Assembly: GCA_030704615.1 (NCBI GenBank)
Contig: CM060731.1
Coordinates: 93,166,756 to 93,230,755 of the forward strand
DNA: 64,000 bases
Source: Takakia lepidozioides
Taxonomy: Eukaryota; Streptophyta; Takakiopsida; Takakiales; Takakiaceae
Reading direction: 5' to 3'
Shown here: one piece after another, positions 23,176 to 33,674 of the stretch
How the letters are laid out: each line of letters opens with the position of its first letter
Numbering within the stretch: position 1 is the first letter of the stretch
Position numbers and translations under genes: made by a program
The notes under the pieces: model-generated
The model's input: the letters and a program-made list of their open reading frames with translations, nothing else
Told to the model about the DNA's origin: nothing
The model's database searches: none

Positions 23176-23898
23176 TGTCACGGCCCTTTGCCTTGAGGGC
23201 AGGGGGTCGGGTCGCAGAGGGGCTGCCCCTGTGGTGGGGGCGGTGGCAGCAATAGGTACGGGGGGGCTGAAGCAACCTCGAGTGCCCAAGGCACTCGAGG
23301 AGGCGGAGGCACTCACTAGGTGGAGCCGCGCACACCTTGCGGTGGAGGTGGCTCCACAAGGGGTGGTGGTGGTTAGTAGGGACTTAGTGGGGGTAGCATA
23401 GGACTCACCATGGGGGCGGAGACCTTGTGGTGGGAGTCGTGGGGAGTCTTGGGACTCATCACGGTCCAAGGGGACCGTGGTGGGTGGGCCAAGACTCACC
23501 GCGACTCATCACCGGGAATCGAGGGTTTTCGTGGTGGTTCGCCATAAAATGGTGGTGTTGTTTGTGAAACCCCCGCGGACAGTCACAGAAGTATATATAG
23601 GGAGTAGTAACCCCGAGAACGGTGCAAGCCCGTTGGTGTCCAAAAACTAGTGAGTAAGCGTGCGAGCCGGAAAGCAACCAAGGTGTGGGGAGCTATTCCG
23701 GACTGCCATCGACCAAATGGAATTTCCACTAGGCCCAAATTGGGAGAGGGTCTAGTGGAGGAATAAAGGGGGACCGTTATGCCCCGGTGAGCAGCCGAAG
23801 CTCCGAGTTGGCCCGGCGGCCAGTTTGGGGGTTAGGCGCGCGCATCAAGCGAGTAACTATGACTTGAAGGGGAGATTACCGAAGTGAGGTACGCAACA
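23176..23898 (+). repeat. 5' LTR of gypsy element
   Basis: It begins TGTCACGGCCC and ends GCAACA. Compared with the 3' LTR it has an extra segment (about 23,265-23,300) carrying a CTCGAGTGCC...GGCACTCGAG palindrome. A TATATATAGGGAG box at 23,592 may be the promoter. Confidence 0.9.
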
Positions 23899-23900
23899 CT

Positions 23901-23912
23901 TGGTATTAGAGC
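23901..23912 (+). promoter_or_regulatory. Primer binding site, tRNA-Met type
   Basis: TGGTATTAGAGC lies 2 bp after the LTR and differs by one base from TGGTATCAGAGC, the initiator-tRNA-Met primer site usual in plant gypsy elements. Confidence 0.85.
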
Positions 23913-23953
23913 TTAGAGTTCAGTATGCGATCATCCTTGGGATCGGCCTCATC

Positions 23954-25384
23954 ATGGGGTCGGGCAAGCCAAAGCGAAAGCGGAACGCCCCAAAAGATGA
24001 TGATCCTGGTGAGCCCGATGGGGGCGACGTGTCACCGAAGCGGCCATTTGAGGAAGCGCTGCATGCCTTTGGAAGCGAGGCCGCTCAAGGATGGGAGGAA
24101 TCTGAGGAGTCGGAGCCCGAGGAATCCCTGAGAGCTCTGACAGACCAACAGATGTCTCCCATGCCAGCAGCTTTTTGGTAAGGGTTGTTGGTGCAATTTG
24201 GTGGGACGTTGAAAGACGTGTTGAAGACGACTAATGCCACTTCCACTAAGACAAAGTTTAAGGTGAAGCCTAAGGAACCCGGTAGCTTTGAGGGCGTCCG
24301 AAATCGGAAGGCACTCAACACCTGGCTCTTGGAGCTAGAGCAGTACTTCCGGGCGGCCAAGTTGGATGACGAGGATCGGGTGGAAGTGGCTCCCACCTAT
24401 TTGAGGGGCTATGCTCAACAATGGTGGCAACGTCTTCACGACCGAGGTCCAAAACCGGAGACCTTGAACTGGAGTGGGTTCAAGGAACTCATGAAGAGAC
24501 AGTTTGTGTCCCTCAACGCATCCTGGCTCGCCCGGGACAAGATGAGGAATTTGAAGCAAACGGATGACATTCGGGGATATGTTCAGGCTTTCAATGTGTT
24601 GTTGCTCGAAGTCGCAGACATGGCAAAACCAGAAACAGTCTTCAACTTTGTGGCACGATTAGCCCCATGGACCAGACGGAAGTTGGAGGAGAAGCCACCT
24701 AAGACTTTGAACGAGGCAATTGAAAGGGCTGAATGTTTCTCGGATGTCCCTAAGGGCGAAAGACAAGGCCGTACGGAGCCTAACCACAAGAAGGTCCGGC
24801 GGGAAGGTGACTCTCTCCGACCGGAAAAGAAGTGGGATAGGCCACGCGGCGACAATGGCACATGGAAATCGAAAGGAGGGCCCTCACACGTCAAGATGAC
24901 ACCCGGTGCCCCGAAAGAAAAACCAGGTGCGGCAACTTATGGCGGACAGAAGGCGACCTTCGATGGAGTGTGCTTTAATTGCGGAGAGCCCGGGCACATG
25001 GCCAAGAAGTGTACGAACCCCCGACAATTGAACATGACTTGGGCAACCACGGAGTTATCCGAAGCCTCCATCAGCCGCTTGGTGGAGGCGGTGGTCGCCA
25101 AGACTTGCAAGGTAGACAACTACTCTTGTGAGTTGTATCAGGAAACTGGCGCCTTGCGTAAAGGGAGTCAGTTAATGTTTGTGAGTGGGATAATCTCCAA
25201 AACTAACGTATCGTTGTTGGTGGACACAGAAGCGTCGCACTCCTTCATGACACCGGCAACGGCACGGAAGCTGGGACTCTCGACAAGTGATGTGGGGGCC
25301 TCGATTGAGGTGCATTTTGCTAAAGGAGAACCACAATTGGCGACGAGGTTGGCGTTCGATGTTCCTCTTCAGTTCGGGAGTTAG
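23954..25384 (+). pseudogene. gag: gag with CCHC knuckle and degenerate protease
   Basis: An ATG at 23,954 opens a basic and acidic N-terminus. A TAA at 24,179-24,181 interrupts the frame, which continues as the retrotransposon gag core (WLLELEQYFRAAKLDDEDR, YAQQWWQRL, then KELMKRQFV) and a zinc knuckle CFNCGEPGHMAKKC (about 24,970). A retropepsin-like motif follows, but its active site reads LVDTEAS instead of the family's D-T/S-G-A, so it should be inactive. The frame ends at TAG 25,382-25,384. One stop and one active-site change are visible directly. Confidence 0.85.
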
Positions 25385-25571
25385 GAAGAACATGAGAACT
25401 TCACCATTTGCGAGATTGATGGAGTGTGGATCTCATTTTTGGGATGACCTTTTTCAGCAGATCCGGAGCGGTCATAGATGGCCGCAAAATAGTAGTCACG
25501 CTACCGTGTGGGAATGGTGGTGAAGTTTTACGAGTGTCGGAAACGCCCAACCCCGAGCAAGGGAGTGGGCC

Positions 25572-26530
25572 GTGGAGGAGCCACACGAGCCCCAGTTTTT
25601 GCTTTACGTAAGACAAGTGAAGGAAAAAGGCGATGGGGAGCCGAGCCCAGATTGGATCAAGGGGATTTTGGAGAAATATCAGGATGTGATGCCGGAGGAT
25701 TTACCAAGCGGCTTGCCACCGCGAAGAGGAGTTGACCACAAAATTGAGGTGATACCGGGATCGGAGCCGCCTGCCAATGCACCCTACCGGTTGAGCCACA
25801 GAGAGTTGGTCGAGCTGAAGACTCAGCTCAAGGATCTAATGTCAAAGGGGTACATCCAGCCGAGTAAGTCACCTTACGGAGCCCCGGTGCTATTCGCAAA
25901 CAAGAAGGATATGACGCTGCGGATGTGTGTCGATTACAGGGCTCTGAATAAGGTGACTATAAAAAACCGATACCCTTTGCCAAGGATCGATGACCTCTGC
26001 GATCCTTCTTAGGACTCGCCTCCTATTACCGAAAGTATGTGAGAAATTTCGTCAAGATCGCGGGGCTGCTGTCAGACCTCCTGTGTAAATCCTAAGTCTG
26101 GGTATGGAACACCTTTTGTGGCCAAGCTTTTGCCGAGTTGAAGTAGCGGATGGCGGAAGCTCCAGTCCTGAAAATCCCGGAGTTCGACCGCCCATTTGAG
26201 ATTCATACGGATGCGTCGGACTTCGCGATTGGAGGTGTACTCATGCAGGAGGGACGTCCAGTGGCTTACGAAAGTAAGAAACTGAATGAAGTGGAGCGGC
26301 GATGGCCAACGCACGAGAAAGAAATGAAGGCGGTGGTGCATTGCCTTGAGCTTTGGCGCCACTATATTGGCTCCAACCCGGTGAAGGTGTTCATGGACAA
26401 TGTCACGGTGAAGTATTTTGCCACGCAGCCTAAGTTGTCCCCAAAACAAATTAGGTGGCAAGACACTTTGGCACTGTTCGACGTGGATATCTAATACAAA
26501 CCGGGATGGGACAATGTGGTGGCTGATGCT
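25572..26530 (+). pseudogene. pol: Reverse transcriptase with missing palm, and RNase H
   Basis: The RT N-terminal part ([13 protein letters not shown]-like region, [44 protein letters not shown]) is intact to about 26,005. The sequence then jumps to [15 protein letters not shown], which normally lies far downstream of the YxDD box. The catalytic palm, an estimated 130-150 residues, is therefore deleted. RNase H follows with HTDASDFAIGGVL (about 26,200) and KEMKAVVHCLELWRHYI, broken by stops at about 26,094, 26,144 and 26,492, then continuing YKPGWDNVVADALSRK. Confidence 0.85.
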
Positions 26531-26750
26531 TTAAGTAGAAAGCAGCAGCTCATGATGGTGTACAGGGGCGAGACGGCACTCCAAAGGAAGATTCGGAAGG
26601 CTTACCGGAAGGATGAGATGGCGAAGTCCGTGACGCGGGACTTGAGGATGGGGGTTAAATCGTAGTTCCACTTGCAAAAGGGACTGCTCTGGAATAAGCA
26701 AAAACATCTCTATGTACCGATGGGAGGGATCAGAGATAGTCTCTTGAGAT

Positions 26751-28033
26751 AATGCCATGATGGCCCGCTTACAGGCCACGGCGGAGCCAAGCGCACCGTG
26801 GCACTCCTGAAGAAAGAGTATTTCTGGCCCAAACTGAGGGAGGAGGCCGAGGAGTATGTCAAGACATGCACCACATGCCAACAAAACCGGAGCGAGTACA
26901 AAAAGCAAGCGGGGCTGTTACAACCCTTGCCGATTCCAGAGGGGTCTTGGGAAAGTGTCTCGATGGACTTCATGACTGCTATGCCGCTATCAAAAGGATT
27001 CGACGCAATCATGGTGGTGGTGAATAGGTGTAGTAAAATGGGTCATTTCATCCCCACCAAGGAGACGGCAACGGCGCAGGAGACGGGGCGACTTTACTTC
27101 GCCCACGTCTTTAAGCATCATGGACTCCTAAATGATGTTGTCTCGGACCGCGATCCAAAGTTTACTAGTAAATTTTGGAGGGTATTTTGGAAGAAAATGG
27201 GGACGAGGCTCAAAATGAGCACCACCTTCCGACCTACGACGGACGGCCAAACGGAAAGGGTGAATTCCGTGGTGAAGCAGATCTTGCGGAATTACGTGTC
27301 GGCAGACGAATCGGACTGGGTGGAGCACTTGGATGCGGCAGAGTTCTGTTATAATAACACAAAACATTCCGCAACAGGAGTTTCCCCTTTCGTATTGGTC
27401 TATGGAAAAGCACCTCTGGTGCCGACAAGTTGGGCCGCCCAAGACGTTGAGGAACCGGCAGCAGCGGCAGTGCTGGAAGAACGCGAGCGTTTGTTGAAGC
27501 TCGCAAAGTACAACATTGCCAAAGCTAGAAAACGGTATGAACGGCAGACGAATCGAAAGCGGAGGGAGGTTAAGTTTGAGGCAGGCACGGAGGTTAAGTT
27601 TGAGGCAGGCACGGAGGTTTGGTTGAACATTAAAAAATTTCGACTACCTCCGGAAGTGAGTTCGAAGTTCGTATCTCCGTATGCGGGACCCTTTCGCATC
27701 CGGAAGGTTATGAATGAGGATGTGTATGAATTGGAGCTGCCGGCAAACAACAAGGTGCATCCGGTATTCCACGTCTCCCTTTTGAAGCCTTACTTCAAAG
27801 ATGAAGCGTTGCGTCCGCCACCTGTGCTGTTGGATCATGAAAATGAACCTGAGTACGAGGTGGAGGCAGTGCTTAAGTCGAGGAGGTTCAAGAATCGAGA
27901 AACGGAGTATCTCCTGAAATGGAAGGACTATCATCATGTGGAGGCATCTTGGGTGCGTGCCTCAGAAATGGGAAACGCATCCGAGGCGGTTGCAGCTTTC
28001 GAAGGGCGACCTCAAAAGCGGAAGAAGCGTTGA
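26751..28033 (+). CDS. pol: Integrase with chromodomain (intact frame)
   Basis: The frame is open from just after a TAA at about 26,748 to TGA 28,031-28,033. It holds the HHCC finger (CHDGPLTGHGG, then CTTCQQNR), the DDE core (MDFMTAMP; SDRDPKFTSKF; TTDGQTERVN), a GPF/Y-type C-terminal domain (YAGPFRIRKV, HPVFHVSLLKPY) and a chromodomain (YEVEAVLKSRRF, EYLLKWKDY, SWVRASEM). All three catalytic residues are present. A 24-bp in-frame tandem duplication (VKFEAGTE twice, about 27,568-27,615) is unusual. It lacks its own start, since it belongs to the pol polyprotein. Confidence 0.85.
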
Positions 28034-28937
28034 TGGGGACATCAACCTTAGAGCGTGGAGGAGGAAATGCATGCTTAGCTCGGCTTAGCTAGCTCAGGAA
28101 TACAATTGTAAAAACTTGTATTGTACAAATTTTGTTATAAAAGAAATGGTTTCCAAATGTTGTGCGTCCTATTTTGTTTGGAATGGTGATGCATGGTATG
28201 GTTGGCTAGTGTATAGAATGCATGCTAAGCTTACAAAGTGGGAGAGGTAAATTGGATTAATCGTGTGTTTGTGTAGTGCTGAAATCGGGTAACTCCCACC
28301 CAAGGGGCAAGGAAACTTGCACCTTCGTTGGAAGTTCACGTGCTAGTGCGCACCTGGCGCGTGCGCGTACTATAACTGCGCTACCGAGGGGGTTGCCTTG
28401 TAGTGCGGGCTAATGCGGAAGCTACGTGCTTCTGTTCACATACTATAATCGAGTAGCCTCGGGACGAAGTCGTAGTGCGGCTTCGGCGTGTTCCCGTACC
28501 TCAGGCCAGCATTCCAAAGCGGACCCAGTTGTAATGATTGAGGCGCATGGTTGGTTCAAGGTTATCTTCCTAGTCAAAAAGGGTTCAAGGCGAACCCTTG
28601 CTCAAGGTGATGCCAAAAGCGACATCACGAGCGGTCGCAAGCAAATGTTGTTGCAGTAAGGCGATTCGATCCTCGGGGAGGATCGATCCTTGGCCCTGAA
28701 GTGGGTCAAGAAGAGTGCACTGGGAGGAGCTTGAGAGGCTCCACCCTTGGCCCGGACTTGGAGGAAGTCGGCCGAACTAGCTAGTGGAGAGAAGAGTCAA
28801 GTGGGGGTTTGGTTCTTAGCCATGGGACACCATGGTGCGAAACAAACCCCTTGATGTGGGACGCCACAACTTGGATGTTCGTTTCTACAAAATGGACAAG
28901 TCGATGAGGACATCGACTCCCTGTTGGTAGGGGTGTG
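28034..28937 (+). other. Gypsy 3' untranslated region
   Basis: About 900 bp between the integrase stop and the 3' LTR, without a supported gene. A short purine-rich GGTAGGGGTG right before the LTR at 28,938 can serve as polypurine tract. Confidence 0.6.
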
Positions 28938-29633
28938 TGTCACGGCCCTTTGCCTTGAGGGCAGGGGGTCGGGTCGTAGAGGGGCTGCCCTTGTGGTGGG
29001 GGTGGTGGCAGCAATAGGTACGGGGGGATGGGGAGGCGGAGGCACTCACTAGGTGGAGCCGCGCACACCGGGTTACGGTGGGGGTGGCTCCACAAGGGGT
29101 GGTGGTAGCTTAGTGGGACTTAGTGGGGGTGGCATAGGACTCACCATGGGGGCGGAGACCTTGTAGTGGGAGTCGTGGGGAGTCTTGGGACTCATCACGG
29201 TCCAAGGGGACCGTGGTGGGTGGGCCAAGACTCACCGCAACTCATCACCGAGAATCGAGGGTTTTCGTGGTGGTTCGCCATAAAATGGTGGTGTTGTTTA
29301 TGAAACCCCCGCGGACAGTCACAGAAGTATATATAGGGAGTAGTAACCCCGAGAACGGTGCAAGCCCGTTGGTGCCAAAAACTAGCGAGTAAGCGTGTGA
29401 GCCGGAAAGCGACCAAGGTGTGGGGAGCTATTCCGGACTGCCATCGACCAAAGAGAATTTCCACTAGGCCCAAATTGGGAGAGGGTCTAGTGGAGGAGTA
29501 AAGGGGGACCGTTATGCCCCGGTGAGCAGCCGAAGCTCCGAGTTGGCTCGGCGGCCAGTTTGGGAGTTAGGCGCGCGCATCAAGCGAGTAACTATGACTT
29601 GAAGGGGAGCTTACCGAAGTGAGGTGCGCGATA
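28938..29633 (+). repeat. 3' LTR of gypsy element
   Basis: It begins TGTCACGGCCC and ends GCGCGATA, followed by ACCCA. Small indels and substitutions compared with the 5' LTR show that time has passed since insertion. The last base pair departs from the usual CA end. Confidence 0.9.
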
Positions 29634-31250
29634 ACCCACATGCAGGTAGTCCCAAAGTTTCTGGAAAATTGGGGGGTGCCAAACTACCTACGTGTGGGTA
29701 GCCCAGAAAAGACATCTCTAAGTTGTTGGAAATAAGGCACTACCCACGTGCAAGTAGTCCCAAAGTCTCTGGAATATTTACCTATGTCTGACTACCTTCG
29801 TGCAGGTAATTCGGAAAAGACCCTTTCTAAGTTGGAAATAAGGTCAGTACCCACGTGTAGGTAGTCCGAAAGCCTCAAGTACATTTAGGTGTGCCCAAGT
29901 ACCTACGTACAGGTAGTCGAGAAAAGACCTCTCAAAGTTCTTGAAAATAAAGTCAGTACCTACCTAGTAGTCGGAAATGACCACCCTAATAACTCGCCAG
30001 TCCCTACCCACTACCTGCACGTGAGTAGTGACATTTCCAACAACTTACGAAAGGCCATTCTCAGACTACGTGAAGGTAGATTTTCAAAGGATTTTTAAAG
30101 TAAACGTAGTTCCAACATTGTTAAATACATTGCAAGTTAGGGACTACCTGCACGTGGGTAGTGCGTTTATTTCCAACTTAAGAGAGGGTCTTTTTTCGGA
30201 CTACCTGCACGTAGATAGTTGTGTGGGTAGTGCCTTTATTTGCAACTTATGGGTAGAGTATTTTTTTCTGACTACCTGCACGTAGGTAGTTTTATGTACA
30301 ATTTTTTTTCAGCAAGTTGGAGACTACCTGCACATGGGTAGTGCGTTTATTTCCAACTTAGGGGAGAGTTCTTTTTCAGACTACCTGCACGTAGGTAGTT
30401 GCGTGTGGGTAAATTTTCGAGCAAGTTGGGGACTACCTGCACGTGGGTAGTGCCTTCATTTCCAACCTAGGGGAGAGTTCTTTTTCGGACTACCTGCACG
30501 TAGGTAGTTTGGTGTTCAAAACTTTTCCAGCAAGTTGGGGACTACCTGCACGTGGGTAGTGCCTTTTCCAACTTAGGGGAGAGTTCTTTTGTCGGACTAC
30601 CTGCACGTGGATAGTGCATTTATCTCCAACTTAGGGGAGAGTTCTTTTTCGGACTACCTGCACGTAGGTAGTTGCGTGTAGGTAAATTTTCCAGCAAGTT
30701 CAGGACTACCTGTACGTGGGTAGTGCCTTTATTTGCAACTTATGGGAAGAGTACTTTTTTCGGACTACCTGCACGTAGGTAGTTTGATGTACTAAAATTT
30801 TCCAGCAAGTTGGGGACTACCTGCCTTTATTTCCAACTTAGGAGAGGGGACTTTTTAAGGACTACCTGCACGTAGGTAGTTTGGGGTAGTCAAGTTTTCC
30901 AGCAAGTTCGGGACTACCTACACGTGGATAGTGCCTCTTTTTCCAACTTAGGAGAGGGGATTTTTTCTGGACTACCTGCACGTAGGTAGTTTGGGGTAGT
31001 CAAGTTTTCCAGCAAGTTCGAGACTACCTGCACGTGGGTAGTGTCTTTATTTCCATCTTAGAGAGTCTTTTTCCGGACTACCTACACGTAGGTAGTGCCT
31101 TTATTTCTAACTAAGAGAGGTCTTTTTTGGACTACCTACACGTAGGTAGTTTGGTATAGATCATTCAAGGACTACTCACACTAGCTAGTTTGGTATAGCT
31201 CAATAATCTTAAAACTTTGTAATGACTAGGTAGTGCTATAATTTCCAATG
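29634..31250. repeat. Tandem array of palindromic CACGTG-type units
   Basis: More than 20 copies of a quasi-palindrome close to ACTACCTGCACGTAGGTAGT (or with GTGGGTAGT) recur every 50-60 bp. Two spacer types alternate, one containing TTTATTTCCAACTTAGG and one containing TTTTCCAGCAAGTTGG, giving a higher-order unit of about 110 bp. Left of about 29,960 the units are reverse-complemented; right of about 30,025 they are forward. It lies between the 3' ends of two converging genes. No coding frame is supported. Confidence 0.85.
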
Positions 31251-31392
31251 ACTTGAGTCTTGAGGAAGGTAGTTTCATAAAAGAAATGATAAAATGGGTA
31301 ATGGACCGAATGTGATATCCTTCATGACGACCATGTAGGTACTCTTGTGAAGCCCCATAAACCTGAAGACAGAGTGTGCATTAATGAGTGGG

Positions 31393-32206
31393 CTATAATG
31401 CATATAGGTAGTATTGAGTGAAGTCGTCCTTGCTTTGCTCCCATCTACAAAAACATGTGTACATTTGTGACTTTGAAGCAAACAAAGAAACACATACATA
31501 CAAACAAGACGTCGAACATATACAATCAAATGAATCAAACAAAAACATACTTGTACCTCCAACGCACACTTTGTTGATCATGATACTTCAAAGCCGAATC
31601 CAGTTGCTGAATGCGAGACTCCAAACCACTATCCCACCCACTCTTTGTCCATGTTTTCCTCATGTCTGCCTGTTCAGCTTTGGAGTAGTTGTTGGTTTTC
31701 AATTTCTTGAAAAGACCCAACACATACTCCCGGGTGTTGTGGTCATTTAATTTACGGAGATCTCGCAACTCTCCATCTCCCCAACAGTTGATACCTGTAG
31801 TAGCATACATGCCCACGTCCAAAACCTCCGCAAATAACGGTTTGCGGATCCATTCAGGCATAGGAGCCAAACCCGTGGTTTCTTTGTCATACAGCTTCTC
31901 TGCCGCAATTTTGTATCTACGTCGTGCCTTACTTTGGGCATTGGCCAACTGTTTGTGAGGATTAGAGAAAGTGCGTATGTTGTTGCGCTTGCTCTTTTCC
32001 TCATCATATGGTCTATTCATTCGAATCTGTGGCCTTCCAGATTTGCGAGTTGTCATTACCAACCCATGACCCTCCTTCATCATATGCATACTAAGCCCCG
32101 CTTTCCTACTATACCCCACTTTTGGGCCTTTCTGGCATAATAGACACTTGTAAAATCCGGAGGAGACATCTTGTTCATAGTGCACGCCTTCTGTTGCCGT
32201 GTTCAT
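31393..32206 (-). CDS. C2H2-like zinc-finger protein, second gene of MuDR-like element
   Basis: Exon 1 is 32,206-31,557, starting with ATG and ending at donor GAG|GTACAAG; exon 2 is 31,444-31,393 after acceptor TTTTTGTAG, and the join AG|A restores frame to a TAG stop. The predicted product is 233 residues. Near residues 21-47 it has CLLC, 16 residues, H, 5 residues, H, a C2H2 finger. The rest is basic (RMNRPYDEEKSKRNN; SKARRRYKIAAEKLYDKE) with WIRKPLFAEVLDVGMY near residue 120. There are no stops. It faces the MULE transposase gene, as mudrB faces mudrA, but I see no mudrB similarity. A further 5' noncoding exon is possible (TTTCTAG just before the ATG). Confidence 0.6.
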
Positions 32207-32640
32207 TCTAGAAATTGAAAAGAAGACATAACATGAAAATCATATTAATCACAAGCCCATAAGCTATATCTTAGAGATGATCATTCTATACCCATATTTA
32301 TCGTAAGCGAAGGGAGGGCCAGGACCCACAACACCTTTTAAAATGGAAGAATCGGTAGCCATCATTTCACTCTCTTATAGATGACTGAATGAGAAGTAAC
32401 ACAAGTTAAAGCCTTGAGTTGGTACCCTCACTAGATGGTCATCTTTTAGATGGTTTGTCCATCTGTATCTACTTAGAGAAGCTTCGTGCCGTGATTAGGA
32501 CATAAGCTTCACTAGAAGGCTCCACTTGAATTTGTCAAACAATTCCAGCCCTTGTATTTCTAGGATTAAGGACCTACTCTAAAATGTGTGAGAGAAAGAG
32601 AAAGAGAGATTCACTCTAAAGTTGAATTAAAATGAATGAG
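32207..32640. other. Probable upstream region of zinc-finger gene
   Basis: No other gene was recognised between the zinc-finger ATG and the GA-repeat. Confidence 0.35.

Positions 32641-32684
<44 letters not shown>
32641..32684. repeat. (GA)n microsatellite
   Basis: ATATATGAGAGAGA continuing to about 32,680, inside the right part of the MuDR-like element. Confidence 0.9.
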
Positions 32685-32754
32685 TACATGTGAGAGCCTC
32701 AACGGCGACGAGCTTTACTTCCGGCTTTTGAGATCCAGTACTTTTCAGCTGCTA

Positions 32755-32880
32755 TTAGTGCACAAGAGGAAAGAGGAGGAGAGGTGGAAAGAGAGAAGAA
32801 AACAACAACCACAAATACAAGGTGATTTCATGATCTTTTTGTTTTTGTTTTTGTTGACTACCTACTTGTAAATACTCTCT
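32755..32880. repeat. Direct-orientation copy of left inner segment
   Basis: CTATTAGTGCACAAGAGGAAAG and CCACAAATACAAGGT here match 20,037-20,115 in the same orientation, although the neighbouring outer arms are inverted. This breaks the simple inverted symmetry of the element. Confidence 0.55.
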
Positions 32881-33113
32881 TTCTCAATTAGGGATTTCAA
32901 TTTTTTGACTAACCGTAATTAAAAATGGACTATGAATTAGTTGAGGGCTAGGTTAAGATCGGGTTAGGGTTTCAATTAGGTTAAGTCAGGTCGGGTTGGA
33001 TCAAGTTAGGGTTGAGGATCAGGTCAGATTAGGGTTAGGTTAGGTTAGTTGGGGGTTAGGCCAGGAGGGTCTGGGGCAAGAGATTAGGGTCAGGCAGAGG
33101 GGCTGCAGGTCAA

Positions 33114-33440
33114 GGGGCCCAAACGTGCGAGGCCCATGAACTGCCATTGGACAAAACCGGAGTCAATGATCAACTAGTTTTCGAAATTCAAAATTCAAAT
33201 TCAAATTTTCTCACCTAAATGGGGCCCAAGCGTGCGAGGCCCATGAACTGTCATTGGACAAAACCGGAGTCAATGGTCAACTAGTTTTCGAAATTCAAAA
33301 TTCAAATTCAAATTTTCTCACCTAAATGGGGCCCAAGCGTGCGAGGCCCATAACTGCCATTGGACAAAACCGGAGTGAATGGTCAACTAATTTTCGAAAT
33401 TCAAAATTCAAATTCAAATTTTCTCACCTAAATTCAAATT
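33114..33440. repeat. 107-bp tandem repeat, three copies
   Basis: Units starting GGGGCCCAA(A/G)CGTGCGAGG at 33,114, 33,221 and 33,328, each ending AATTTTCTCACCTAAAT. The third copy lacks one base early and degrades at its end. Confidence 0.9.
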
Positions 33441-33674
33441 TTCCCTCGTACTGTGACGTCTGGGGGTCGCATTTACAACCCCTGGACGTCCCTAATGCGA
33501 CGTCACAGAAAAAACGTTGCAGAGAAAAACCTTATTTTTTATTTTTTATTTTTAGGCGATGCCCGGACGTCGCAAGTGGCGCCAACGCCGCGGCCGGTGC
33601 ATCCCGGTTGAGTCTGAGAGCCGAGTCTCCATGGAGGTGAAGTCACTGCGGAGGTCGGCTCGGATAGAAATAGT
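33441..33674. other. CGACG-rich insertion with short hairpin
   Basis: TGTGACGTC (33,459) and GACGTCACA (33,500) form an inverted pair around a GGGGTCGCA segment. The CGACGTC wording resembles the CACTA subterminal repeats at 4.9-5.3 kb, suggesting a small CACTA-derived insertion. Confidence 0.4.

Larger units (their letters stand above)
23171..29638 (+). mobile_element. Ty3/gypsy chromovirus, complete with LTRs and TSD
   Basis: The element is 23,176-29,633 with the 5-bp target duplication ACCCA on both sides (23,171-23,175 and 29,634-29,638). It has LTRs of 723 and 696 bp, a tRNA-Met-type primer site, gag, pol in the order protease, RT, RNase H, integrase, and a C-terminal chromodomain. The pol order defines Ty3/gypsy and the chromodomain a chromovirus, which in plants targets particular chromatin. 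Multiple stops and a missing RT core make it non-autonomous. Confidence 0.92.

Noticed and set aside
29634-31250. CRISPR-like regular repeats
   Set aside because: Spacers are themselves repeated, the genome is eukaryotic and no cas genes exist; it is a palindromic tandem array.
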